Source: Zobellia russellii
GTDB taxonomy: Bacteria; Bacteroidota; Bacteroidia; Flavobacteriales; Flavobacteriaceae
Reading direction: 5' to 3'
Assembly: GCF_018728565.1 (NCBI RefSeq)
Contig: NZ_JACSOI010000003.1
Span: 372,001 to 436,000 of the forward strand
Length of the DNA: 64,000 nucleotides
Shown here one piece after another: positions 18,055-26,090 of the stretch. Position 1 is the stretch's first letter. Each line of letters begins with the position of its first letter. A program made the translations under genes and the position numbers. Below the pieces are notes generated by a model that was given only the letters and a program-made list of their open reading frames with translations, was not told where the DNA came from and made no database searches.

Positions 18055-19347
18055 TTAGCCTTTCTTTTTGGCCTCAAAAGGAGGTAAAAGCGTAGTTCTA
18101 ACTTCTCCAAAACCAATACGGATATCTTTATTGGAGCAATATCCTTTCATAATTACGGTGTCATTATCTTGAATGAACGTGCGTTCTGAGCCATCGTTCA
18201 ATTCCACCGGCTTGGTGCCTTGCCAAGATAGTTCTAACATGGAACCGTAGGAATTGGGGGTGGGACCGGAAATTGTCCCACTTCCCATCATGTCTCCACT
18301 ATTCACCTTACAACCGTTTACGGTGTGGTGCGCCAGTTGTTGGGACATGGTCCAATACATATATTTAAAATTAGATTCGGAAATGGTAGTTTCGGTACCG
18401 TTTTCGGGAGCTAAAGCTACTTCTAGGTTAATGTCGTAACTATGTCTTTTCTTTTGCTGCAAATAGGGTAGAGGAGTAGGGTCTTGTTTTGGACTGTCTA
18501 CTTTAAAAGGCTGAAGAGCATCTAACGTTACAATCCATGGAGATATAGATGACGCAAAATTTTTGGCTAAAAATGGTCCAAGGGGAACATATTCCCATTT
18601 TTGAATGTCGCGCGCGCTCCAATCATTAAAAAGTACCATTCCAAAAATATATTCTTCTGCCTCGTCTACGGAAATAGGTTCACCTAAGACATTGGTATCC
18701 GTGGTAATAAAAGCCATTTCCAATTCAAAATCTACTAAACGTGAAGGCCCAAAAACAGGAGTTTCCGCCCCTTTTGGCATGGTCTGCCCCATAGGTCTAT
18801 GAATGGGGGTGCCGCTAGGGATAATGGTAGAACTTCTTCCGTGATATCCTACAGGAATGTGAAGCCAGTTAGGTAACAGGGCGTTATTGGGGTCGCGGAA
18901 CATAGTACCTACGTTAGTGGCGTGTTCTTTGCTGGAATAAAAATCCGTGTAATCGCCTACTTGTACGGGCAATTGCATTTCAATTTCATCCATAGAGAAA
19001 AGCACTACGTTTTTATGGTCTTCGTTATTTTTTAGGGTGTCATTGGAAACTTCAAATATTTCACTAATGCGGTTACGTACTAACCTCCAGGTCTTTTGAC
19101 CATCCGAAATAAAATCGTTCAATGTATCCTGAAGAAAAATATCGTCCGTAAGGGGTATATCATTAAAATAGCCAAGTTGGTGCAGGGCACCAAGGTCAAT
19201 GGCGGTATCTCCAATACGGGTTCCTATGGTTATGATATCATCACGAGTGAGAAAAACACCAAAAGGAATGTTCTGGATAGGGAAATCTGAATTATCGGAC
19301 ACGGGAAGCCATGTTCTCTTTGAAGGGTCATTGGCATGTATGGGCAT
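18055..19347 (-). CDS. fahA: Fumarylacetoacetase
   Basis: Hydrolyses fumarylacetoacetate to fumarate and acetoacetate, the last step of tyrosine degradation. The N-terminal FAA domain (SDFPIQNIPFGVF, about residues 20-32) is followed by the catalytic domain with HIPVGYHGRSSTI (about 160-172), the metal-binding acidic pattern DFELEMAF and VLFNDWSARDIQKWEYVPLGPFLAKNFA. Length 430 aa is normal. Other tyrosine-pathway genes (hpd, hmgA) are not adjacent. A minus-strand promoter TTG-N18-TATATTTG ends 38 bases before the ATG. Confidence 0.96.
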   Translation of the reverse strand: MPIHANDPSKRTWLPVSDNSDFPIQNIPFGVFLTRDDIITIGTRIGDTAIDLGALHQLGYFNDIPLTDDIFLQDTLNDFISDGQKTWRLVRNRISEIFEVSNDTLKNNEDHKNVVLFSMDEIEMQLPVQVGDYTDFYSSKEHATNVGTMFRDPNNALLPNWLHIPVGYHGRSSTIIPSGTPIHRPMGQTMPKGAETPVFGPSRLVDFELEMAFITTDTNVLGEPISVDEAEEYIFGMVLFNDWSARDIQKWEYVPLGPFLAKNFASSISPWIVTLDALQPFKVDSPKQDPTPLPYLQQKKRHSYDINLEVALAPENGTETTISESNFKYMYWTMSQQLAHHTVNGCKVNSGDMMGSGTISGPTPNSYGSMLELSWQGTKPVELNDGSERTFIQDNDTVIMKGYCSNKDIRIGFGEVRTTLLPPFEAKKKG

Positions 19348-19384
19348 AGCAAGATTGTTAATTTATATTTGATAAATTCTTGAT

Positions 19385-19413
19385 CAAATATATTGTTTTA
19401 TGAGTTTTAACAA
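19385..19413 (-). promoter_or_regulatory. Promoter of fahA
   Basis: Read on the minus strand: TTG (19413-19411), 18 bases, then TATATTTG (19392-19385), the Bacteroidota vegetative promoter pattern. The predicted transcript start is about 34 bases before the fahA ATG. Confidence 0.65.
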
Positions 19414-19424
19414 GGGGCAATTCG

Positions 19425-19432
19425 TACTTTTG
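19425..19432 (+). promoter_or_regulatory. -7 promoter element of glyA
   Basis: TACTTTTG matches TAnnTTTG and lies 28 bases before the ATG at 19460. The -33 region lacks a TTG at the usual distance. Its position supports the glyA start chosen here, because an upstream in-frame ATG at 19400 would precede the transcript. Confidence 0.5.
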
Positions 19433-19459
19433 CATCTCAATTTAACAGAATATTTGCTT

Positions 19460-20734
19460 ATGCAACGAGACAATCAGATTTTTGAACTAATAGCAGAGGA
19501 AAGAGAACGCCAAATAAGCGGCATAGAGCTTATTGCCTCTGAAAATTTCACAAGCCCACAAGTTATGGAGGCTGCGGGGTCAGTACTAACCAATAAATAT
19601 GCCGAGGGGTATCCCGGTAAGCGTTATTATGGTGGCTGCGAGGTAGTTGATAAAATAGAGCAACTTGCAATAGATAGAGCTAAGGAATTATTTGGAGCTG
19701 CATATGCAAATGTTCAGCCTCACTCCGGTTCGCAGGCAAATGCGTCAGTGTACCACGCTTGTTTAAAACCAGGGGATACCATTCTTGGATTTGACCTTTC
19801 CCATGGAGGACATTTGACCCACGGTTCACCGGTGAATTTTTCTGGTAGATTGTACAACCCTGTTTTTTATGGCGTTGATAAAGAAACGGGTATGCTAGAC
19901 TATGATGTTATTCAAGAAATAGCAACTAAGGAAAAGCCAAAAATGATTATAGCGGGGGCTTCTGCTTATTCTCGTGATATAGATTTTAAAAGATTTAGAG
20001 CAATTGCAGATAGTGTTGGTGCTCTTTTGTTGGCTGATATTTCTCATCCAGCGGGGCTTATTGCAAAGGGCATTTTGAGTGATCCAATTCCTCATTGTCA
20101 TATTGTAACAACAACTACGCATAAAACTTTAAGAGGACCACGTGGTGGGCTTATTCTAATGGGTGAGGATTTTGATAATCCATTTGGTATAAAACTAAAG
20201 AACGGGAATCTTCGTAAGATGTCCGCATTGTTGGATTTAGCAGTCTTCCCAGGAAACCAAGGAGGTCCTTTAGAGCACATTATAGCGGCTAAAGCAATAG
20301 CTTTTGGAGAAGCTCTTTCTGATGATTTCCTTAATTATATGATCCAGGTTAAGAAAAATGCCGCTGCAATGGCCGCTGCTTTCGTAGCTAAAGGGTACAA
20401 TATCATTTCTGGAGGTACGGATAATCACATGATGCTTATTGATTTAAGAAATAAGGATATTACGGGTAAGGATGCCGAAAAGGTTTTGGTAAAAGCAGAT
20501 ATTACTGCAAACAAAAACATGGTTCCTTTTGATGATAAATCGCCTTTTGTTACTTCTGGAATTAGATTTGGAACAGCTGCCATAACTACTAGAGGTCTTA
20601 AAGAAGCTGATATGAACGTAATTGTTGACTTGGTTGATGAAGTTTTGACCAATGCCGAAGATGATGCAAAAATTGAAGCTGTTAAGGAAAAAGTAAATGC
20701 CTTAATGAGTGGAAGAGAACTTTTTAATGTTTAG
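19460..20734 (+). CDS. glyA: Serine hydroxymethyltransferase
   Basis: PLP enzyme that interconverts serine and glycine with tetrahydrofolate, the main one-carbon source. Signatures: [32 protein letters not shown] split over about residues 22-55, [11 protein letters not shown], the PLP lysine in [13 protein letters not shown], and [12 protein letters not shown] start at ATG 19460 (424 aa, [10 protein letters not shown]), the family's usual N-terminus, rather than the in-frame ATG at 19400. A promoter -7 match between the two supports this. Confidence 0.97.
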   Translation: MQRDNQIFELIAEERERQISGIELIASENFTSPQVMEAAGSVLTNKYAEGYPGKRYYGGCEVVDKIEQLAIDRAKELFGAAYANVQPHSGSQANASVYHACLKPGDTILGFDLSHGGHLTHGSPVNFSGRLYNPVFYGVDKETGMLDYDVIQEIATKEKPKMIIAGASAYSRDIDFKRFRAIADSVGALLLADISHPAGLIAKGILSDPIPHCHIVTTTTHKTLRGPRGGLILMGEDFDNPFGIKLKNGNLRKMSALLDLAVFPGNQGGPLEHIIAAKAIAFGEALSDDFLNYMIQVKKNAAAMAAAFVAKGYNIISGGTDNHMMLIDLRNKDITGKDAEKVLVKADITANKNMVPFDDKSPFVTSGIRFGTAAITTRGLKEADMNVIVDLVDEVLTNAEDDAKIEAVKEKVNALMSGRELFNV

Positions 20735-20771
20735 TTCCAACTTCTCAAAGCATAGCAAATAATCAATATAA

Positions 20772-20838
20772 TCCCATCCCCCAATCTACTCAATTTATTG
20801 AGTAGAAAATGGGGGAATTGATTATTTTGGGGAATGGG
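20772..20838. other. Complex inverted-repeat region downstream of glyA
   Basis: CTACTCAA/TTGAGTAG (20786-20793 and 20798-20805) forms a perfect stem, extended by CCCCCA/TGGGGG with a small internal asymmetry. A second GGGGAATGGG at 20829-20838 could compete for the C-rich 5' arm (CCCATCCCCC). There is no clear T run. It is probably the 3' end of the glyA transcript, but the two pairing options are unusual. Confidence 0.45.
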
Positions 20839-20880
20839 CAGCTTATATTACTGTCATTTACCTCAAAAAACTTGTTTTAA

Positions 20881-21537
20881 TCAATGGTTAAGCATAAATA
20901 GGTCACCGTGTTCTATTGTAGAGCTTTTTAAATCGTAGATGACAGCATCATCCTCAGATTCAAAATAAAGACCCCAATACTGAAAATAGTCTTTCTTGGT
21001 ATTGTTATCTGCCTCTATATTCTGTATAAGAATTTCGTTTCCTTCATTGTTTTCTTCCTCAAAAACAGGAACATAGATTTCATAAGGTGTTTCGGTTAAA
21101 CCCTTGCTGAAATGCACATAGTGCTTACATATTTCGGAAATAATCTTGTCTAATTGCTCAGGAATACTATTATCATAAATCTTGTTGATAATAATAGCGG
21201 TGTCCTTTAGGAAAAAGGTAAACTCTTCAATATCTACTTTGGAACCACTTTCTTTTACAAGATTGTTGAGCAATTTTATAAAAGAGGTTCTTCCAGGTTT
21301 AAAATTGCCCCAAGTACCTTTATTAAAGTGAAATAACATCTCTACCAACGAAATATTACAGTTTAGCTCAATGGCTAAATTGGTTTTTTCATCTTTATTG
21401 GTATAATTTAAAATGGTAGCATCTGCAAAAAACAATTTTTCCAAACTATTTGCGAAAGACTCCATTCCTTCCATTTGTGAATTTGGAGTATAACCATTGG
21501 AATGGTTGTTCCTAAAACTATCGTGGTATAGTGGCAT
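20881..21537 (-). CDS. Protein of unknown function
   Basis: 218 residues, cytoplasmic by appearance, with no signal peptide or membrane segment. Not recognised. The middle (about residues 40-130) is predicted helical, with a pattern LNCNISLVEMLFHFNKGTWGN. The C-terminal third is acidic and Asn/Glu-rich, ending YFQYWGLYFESEDDAVIYDLKSS, which could be a small beta domain. A minus-strand TATCTTTG (21569-21562) matches the -7 element 24 bases before the ATG. It lies downstream of a regulator-kinase pair but is separated from it by a terminator-like hairpin. Confidence 0.7.
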   Translation of the reverse strand: MPLYHDSFRNNHSNGYTPNSQMEGMESFANSLEKLFFADATILNYTNKDEKTNLAIELNCNISLVEMLFHFNKGTWGNFKPGRTSFIKLLNNLVKESGSKVDIEEFTFFLKDTAIIINKIYDNSIPEQLDKIISEICKHYVHFSKGLTETPYEIYVPVFEEENNEGNEILIQNIEADNNTKKDYFQYWGLYFESEDDAVIYDLKSSTIEHGDLFMLNH

Positions 21538-21596
21538 ATGATGTAGTTATACACTTTGTGCCAAAGATAGTTTTCAGTTCTGTTTGAACTTTAAAG

Positions 21597-21625
21597 AAAA
21601 ACCCCATAAAAACTGGGGTTTTTTT
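21597..21625. terminator. Intrinsic terminator downstream of the NarL-type regulator
   Basis: The stem AAAAACCCC/GGGGTTTTT (21597-21605 and 21615-21623) has a 9-base loop. On the minus strand the arm ends in a T run, about 60 bases after the regulator's stop. It has poly-T on both strands. Confidence 0.8.
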
Positions 21626-21685
21626 GTTTTAAGAAAATAAACTAATGTGTAATTTATTGTTATTCAACAATGTACGTATGATTTG

Positions 21686-22357
21686 TCAAATAAAGCCACG
21701 TTTTCTGGCTTCTTCAATAAGAGCAAAGTCGTTTCCGTTTTCAACATTGAAGATCACTTTTAACTGTCTTTTTCGGTTTTCAACGGTTGTGCTTGATGCT
21801 GCAACTAAGGAAGAGATATCCTTGGTTTTGGTTCCTATTGATAATTGATACAATATTTTTTTATCACGTTCATCAATTTGGTCTTCGTTTGCCATTTTTC
21901 TGCGAATGGCCTGTAATGCCGCTGCAGTGTAATAGGGCGGATTTTCAATTACCGTTCGTACCATATCTTGCAGCGTCTTTTCATCAACTTCGGATTTTAC
22001 CATATATCCATCAGGGTTTACAGTCTTTAGTACGTTGTTAATATGGTAGCTGTCGCTAAAAGAAGAAAGAAAAACTACTTTAGAAGAGGGGGATATTTTT
22101 CTAACCAAAACCCCAAGGTCTACTCCACCTCTTTCTTCTTTAGCGCTATCCGGAAACATTTGGATGTCCAATAATATTATATCATAGGGCATGCGGTTTG
22201 CGGAACTTTCTATTTCTGCTTTGCCTTCATGATAACTAGGAGCAATATTTACGGTTACTTTGTACTTTTCAAAATCACACCCTTCAATGGTGTACTTGTA
22301 ACCTAGAACAATCATCTCATGGTCATCAACAGCTAATATTCTAATTAAATTATCCAT
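21686..22357 (-). CDS. NarL/LuxR-type response regulator
   Basis: The receiver domain has D11/D12 (LAVDDHE), phospho-acceptor D64 (IILLDIQMFP), a conserved S/T in FLSSFSD and a lysine in GYMVKSEV. The C-terminal helix-turn-helix region (about residues 160-215) reads DERDKKILYQLSIGTKTKDISSLVAASSTTVENRKRQLK, a LuxR/GerE-like fold with divergent sequence. It sits 35 bases downstream of the TPR histidine kinase and is its likely partner. Confidence 0.88.
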   Translation of the reverse strand: MDNLIRILAVDDHEMIVLGYKYTIEGCDFEKYKVTVNIAPSYHEGKAEIESSANRMPYDIILLDIQMFPDSAKEERGGVDLGVLVRKISPSSKVVFLSSFSDSYHINNVLKTVNPDGYMVKSEVDEKTLQDMVRTVIENPPYYTAAALQAIRRKMANEDQIDERDKKILYQLSIGTKTKDISSLVAASSTTVENRKRQLKVIFNVENGNDFALIEEARKRGFI

Positions 22358-22392
22358 AATTTCTTGGTCAGTCTACACTTGAAAAAATGCTT

Positions 22393-24456
22393 CTAACTAA
22401 TTTCTTTATTTAAAGGCACTTCCAACGTAACAGTGGTGCCCTTGCCAGGTTTACTCTTAATCGTGTACGTTCCGTTTATTTTTTCAATTCTAGACGAGAT
22501 ATTACGCAAACCTATACCTTTTTTTCTGGAACTTGTTTTGAAGCCTTTTCCATCGTCTATGATTGTGGCCATAAAACCAGAATCTGTTTTACTAAGTTCC
22601 AAAATTACGTTTTTACATTGGGCATGTTTAACACAATTTTGTAAACTTTCCTGAATCATCCTATAAACATTAATTTTTATGCTTGCCCCAAGCGAATCCC
22701 AGTTAAAGGTCTCATTATAAACAAACTTATAGTCAAAATTGCCTGTAGCTTGGACGGTAAGCAATAAATCTTTTATAGAGTGTATAAAGTTTGGAATGTT
22801 TTGGTAGGCGGCATGGCTTAATTCATGTGAAATAGAACGGACCTCTTTTTCTACCTCTTGTAATGCGTCTATTGCTTTCTTTCTTTCAGAAATAGCCTCT
22901 TCTTCTGTTCTTTTGTTGAGACCTGTAAGTACCATGCGTGCTCCTAACATTTTACCTAGCACGCCATCGTGAAGCTCTTCCGATATCCGTTTTTGTTCAA
23001 TTTTTTTTCCTTCTTCTAATTTTTCCTTTTGGGTAAGCATTAGATTAAAAATCTCCTGGTTTGCGGCTTGCTGTTGTTGTTGAAAACGAAGTTTTTGGTT
23101 TTTTGACCTTTGATCTAGAATGATGTAGGACATAAGTCCTAGCAGTAATATGGATACCGCTACACCGGTCCATAATTGTTTTTGTCGTGATAGTATTTCG
23201 TTTTCAGCTATAAATTCATCTGTCTCAAAACGTATACGGGCAAACTTATTTCGTGCTTGTCTTTCTACCTGCTGTAAACTGTCATTTAAGGAAATATATT
23301 GTTGCGTGTAATAACTAGATTTTTCAGGTTCTAATTTAGCCAACAGTTGCAAACTCTTTAAAAATCGATCATTATTACTTGCAATTTTGGCATAACCCAT
23401 AGCTTTTTTTGCTTGGGTTATGGCTTGTACAGTGTCTTGTTTGCCTAAATAATAATCAGCAAAACAGTAGTAACTTCTTGAAATATCTTGAATTTCACCA
23501 ATACTATCTTGAATCTTTATGACCTTTTTGAAATTGGAAGATAGGTCCGATTTAAAATTAACTTTGGCTTTACTATACGTAAGATTATTTAGCGCCATGG
23601 CATATAGCGAGGGACGTTCCGTAGAGAGATTTTTGTCCTTTAAAACTTCTTCAAAATAGGGGATGGATTCTTTGTAGTTGCCCTGTTCCAAATAAACAAC
23701 TCCAATATTATTATTAAGGCTTAGCAGATAATTATTTGGTGCGTCTATTTTCATTTGATATTGCAGAGCTCTGTTGTAGTAATCTAACGCCCTATCAAAC
23801 TCTTTTAGTTCTTTGGTAATTGAACCTAAATTATTGTAACAGAGGTACAGTCTTTTGTACTCTTCTAAGGGTTTTAAGATATCAATAGCCTTTATCGTGT
23901 TTATTTCACTACCGGTATAGTCTTTAATGTCTGCTTGGGTAACAGCCATATTGTAAAGCATACGTGCAGATTCATAATCCATATCAAGAGCTTCGTATAT
24001 TTTTTGCGCTTCCGAAAAGTGAAGATAAGCACTGTCGGCTTTTGCATACAATCTATGAAAATCGGCCAAATCCCAATTGGCTTCGGCTAACGTTATGCTA
24101 TCATTCAATAGTTTGGATAACTCTAAGGTTTGTTGATTTGCTCTTCTAAAGTTTGTAGAGTCTTTAAGTACTAAATATCTAAGTGCAATTTTAGAAATCA
24201 GTTTATTCTTTAGAGAGTCATTCTCTATTTTATTGGTATGAGTTTCAGCTTTTTCAAGGAATAGTAGATGTTCGTTATGTGAAAATCTTGAGTTAGAAGA
24301 ACTGTCTATTAATGAGAAAATGGAGTCTGCTTGGGTAGAAATTTGGTTATTACTAAGTTGGTTGTTTTTATTGTTGCATGAAACAAATACAAGAGCTAGC
24401 CAGAAACAACTTATAAAAAAAACTGACTGAGAAGGTCCATATTTGAAAGAAAACAT
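22393..24456 (-). CDS. TPR-containing HisKA_3-type sensor histidine kinase
   Basis: An N-terminal lipoprotein-like signal (LALVFVSCNNK, Cys near residue 27) precedes an extracytoplasmic TPR region (about residues 100-390) with repeats such as AYLHFSEAQKIYEALDMD and ALDYYNRALQYQMK. One membrane helix follows (about 427-447, WTGVAVSILLLGLMSYII), then a coiled coil and the kinase. The phospho-acceptor is H496 in ISEELHDGVLGK (HisKA_3 type), and the ATPase domain has DDGKGF and GIGLRNISSRIE. Length 687 aa. TPR kinases of this design pair with NarL-type regulators in Bacteroidota, as here. The input signal is unknown. Confidence 0.9.
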   Translation of the reverse strand: MFSFKYGPSQSVFFISCFWLALVFVSCNNKNNQLSNNQISTQADSIFSLIDSSSNSRFSHNEHLLFLEKAETHTNKIENDSLKNKLISKIALRYLVLKDSTNFRRANQQTLELSKLLNDSITLAEANWDLADFHRLYAKADSAYLHFSEAQKIYEALDMDYESARMLYNMAVTQADIKDYTGSEINTIKAIDILKPLEEYKRLYLCYNNLGSITKELKEFDRALDYYNRALQYQMKIDAPNNYLLSLNNNIGVVYLEQGNYKESIPYFEEVLKDKNLSTERPSLYAMALNNLTYSKAKVNFKSDLSSNFKKVIKIQDSIGEIQDISRSYYCFADYYLGKQDTVQAITQAKKAMGYAKIASNNDRFLKSLQLLAKLEPEKSSYYTQQYISLNDSLQQVERQARNKFARIRFETDEFIAENEILSRQKQLWTGVAVSILLLGLMSYIILDQRSKNQKLRFQQQQQAANQEIFNLMLTQKEKLEEGKKIEQKRISEELHDGVLGKMLGARMVLTGLNKRTEEEAISERKKAIDALQEVEKEVRSISHELSHAAYQNIPNFIHSIKDLLLTVQATGNFDYKFVYNETFNWDSLGASIKINVYRMIQESLQNCVKHAQCKNVILELSKTDSGFMATIIDDGKGFKTSSRKKGIGLRNISSRIEKINGTYTIKSKPGKGTTVTLEVPLNKEIS

Positions 24457-24473
24457 GCGGAAAAATTCAGGTT

Positions 24474-24504
24474 AAAAAAAAGCCTTAAAAATTAATTTAA
24501 GGCT
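24474..24504 (-). terminator. Intrinsic terminator of the repeat lipoprotein gene
   Basis: A perfect 9-bp stem AGCCTTAAA/TTTAAGGCT (24481-24489 and 24496-24504) is followed, on the minus strand, by eight or more T. It lies 25 bases after the stop of the repeat gene and supports minus-strand transcription of that gene. Confidence 0.88.
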
Positions 24505-24528
24505 AAGATAATCTATTTTGATTGTATA

Positions 24529-24927
24529 TTATGAACCACGTCTGTCAGTTGGTACATCGTCACCGTCTACTGAAGAACCGCGTCTGTCTGTTGGCACATC
24601 GTCACCGTCTACTGAAGAACCGCGTCTGTCTGTTGGCACATCGTCACCGTCTACTGAAGAACCACGTCTATCGGTTGGCACATCGTCACCGTCTACTGAA
24701 GAACCACGTCTGTCGGTTGGCACATCGTCACCGTCTACTGAAGAACCGCGTCTGTCTGTTGGAACATCGTCACCATCTACGGAAGAACCACGTCTATCGG
24801 TTGGCACATCATCACCGTCAACAGAAGAATCAACGTTTACATCATAAGCTGAATCTGTTTCGGTTTCACATGAGATTACTCCAAATGACATAATCGTTAA
24901 TGCTAAAATGCTTGCTACTTTTTTCAT
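24529..24927 (-). CDS. Small lipoprotein built of seven identical 14-residue repeats
   Basis: 132 residues. Residues 1-20 are a lipoprotein signal ending in lipobox cysteine C20 (SFGVISC). A short acidic linker follows, then seven exact copies of SSVDGDDVPTDRRG (residues 34-131) and a final serine before the stop. The repeats have alternating acidic (DGDD) and basic (DRR) halves, and DxDD could bind calcium, but no known domain is recognised. The protein has nothing but signal and repeats. It lies between the TPR kinase gene and a LytTR gene, all on the minus strand. Open frames on the other strand across the same bases are by-products of the repeat. Confidence 0.75.
   Translation of the reverse strand: MKKVASILALTIMSFGVISCETETDSAYDVNVDSSVDGDDVPTDRRGSSVDGDDVPTDRRGSSVDGDDVPTDRRGSSVDGDDVPTDRRGSSVDGDDVPTDRRGSSVDGDDVPTDRRGSSVDGDDVPTDRRGS
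24535..24828 (-). repeat. Seven-copy 42-bp tandem repeat
   Basis: Seven contiguous 42-base units encode SSVDGDDVPTDRRG. Two neighbouring units (second and third from the left) are identical; the others differ at a few positions, all silent. There are no spacers, so it is not a CRISPR array. Confidence 0.95.
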
Positions 24928-25069
24928 AATTAAACCAGTTTTAGGGGGTTGTTGTTATTTCTTACACTGCTAAACTATTATTGTTTAATAGCATATTAAC
25001 TAACTGAAAAAATGTAGTAGTAAAAGCACCAGTTTTGAGAGTAAACGGGTGAGTTTCAATAGAATTTAA

Positions 25070-25801
25070 TTAATTAAGGGCTGAAATTGTGTTTTTTGAC
25101 AATAAATCTTTAAGGCCATCAATGTTCTGTCTATAAGATTTAGAAAAAGGTAACTGCATTTTTGTTTGCTTTAAAGTGCAGTAAGATTTGCCATAACTAA
25201 TACGAGAAATAAAGTTGGTGTTCACAATATAACTCTGGTGTATTCTTACAAAATTTTTAGGCAGTTGATTTTCGAAGGTTTTTAACGTTTTGTAGGCGTT
25301 ATTTATTGTTCCATCCTTCATGACAAATTCCGTAGAATTGTTGTCTGCCTGAAGATAAAGAATGTCGTCTGTATTTATATACTGAAAATCTCGATATGAT
25401 TTTAAGCAAAGGGTTTGGGGTTCTGCTTTTGCAGGTACTTGCTTTTTAAGACGTAGTATAGATTTCCTAATATCAAACTCATTATAAGGTTTTAGCCAAT
25501 AATCAAAAAAACCGTTTTTAATGGCATCGTAGGCGTAATCCTTACTATTGGATATACCTATTATAATAGGAAGCTCGTTTATGTATTGATGAAGCTCCAT
25601 AACCATGTGAAAATATTCGTACGCACTTTCGTTCAAATTTATGAAAACTACATCTGGAGAGTATTTTAAAATTGTATTAATGCCGTCCGTACTGTTCTGC
25701 GCCAGACCGGCACAGGTGAAGTCACCATAATCCTCCAAATAGTGCTGTAATTGCAAATTTGAAGTCGCATCTGAATCTATTATGGTGTAAGTATATTCCA
25801 A
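25070..25801 (-). CDS. LytTR-family regulator with altered receiver domain
   Basis: The C-terminal LytTR DNA-binding domain (about residues 130-235) is typical: YINTDDILYLQADNNSTEFVMKDG, LPKNFVRIHQSYIVNTNFI and MQLPFSKSYRQNI. The N-terminal half is receiver-like (residues 1-120) and retains D9/D11 and the switch lysine in YWLKPYN. The phospho-acceptor position is asparagine, N55 in DVVFINLNE, where a phosphorylatable regulator has aspartate. It may therefore work without phosphorylation or through another input. No partner kinase is adjacent. Confidence 0.85.
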   Translation of the reverse strand: MEYTYTIIDSDATSNLQLQHYLEDYGDFTCAGLAQNSTDGINTILKYSPDVVFINLNESAYEYFHMVMELHQYINELPIIIGISNSKDYAYDAIKNGFFDYWLKPYNEFDIRKSILRLKKQVPAKAEPQTLCLKSYRDFQYINTDDILYLQADNNSTEFVMKDGTINNAYKTLKTFENQLPKNFVRIHQSYIVNTNFISRISYGKSYCTLKQTKMQLPFSKSYRQNIDGLKDLLSKNTISALN

Positions 25802-25858
25802 GACACATTATTTTGATGCAAATTAGTGACAGTAAGTTACATAGCTATAAAGATATTC

Positions 25859-25885
25859 CCCACAATATTTGGGGTTTTTATTTGG
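25859..25885 (+). terminator. Possible hairpin terminator in the 25.8-26.1 kb gap
   Basis: CCCCA/TGGGG with a 7-base loop is followed by TTTTTATTT on the plus strand. No plus-strand gene precedes it, so the function is unclear. The rest of the 289-base gap (25802-26090) is AT-rich with no gene visible. Confidence 0.35.
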
Positions 25886-26090
25886 AATATAGAGGTTTTA
25901 TTTGTATTTGAAGGAAAAAGATTACATTTTTATGTTAAATTTTGACCAAATCGTTAATTAGAACTTGTTTAAACAACTTTGTAGTACGCTTGTCTGATTT
26001 TTTTGTAGGTAAAAACTGAGTTGTAGCATATTGATTTAAGAGATTTATTCTGGTCGAACGGGGGCTCAAATAATTAATGCTGTATATGTT

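Noticed and set aside
19400-19459. Extended N-terminus of glyA from the ATG at 19400
   Set aside because: The extra 20 residues are not part of the family, and a -7 element lies inside that stretch, so transcription likely starts later.
24535-24828. Tandem 42-bp repeat as a CRISPR array
   Set aside because: The copies are contiguous with no spacers, encode protein, and there are no cas genes.
24518-24893. Two plus-strand open frames across the repeat tract (EPRLSVGTSSPSTE and RHRLLKN-type repeats)
   Set aside because: They lack a signal peptide, run against the terminator at 24474-24504, and are open only because the repeat unit is a multiple of three without stops.
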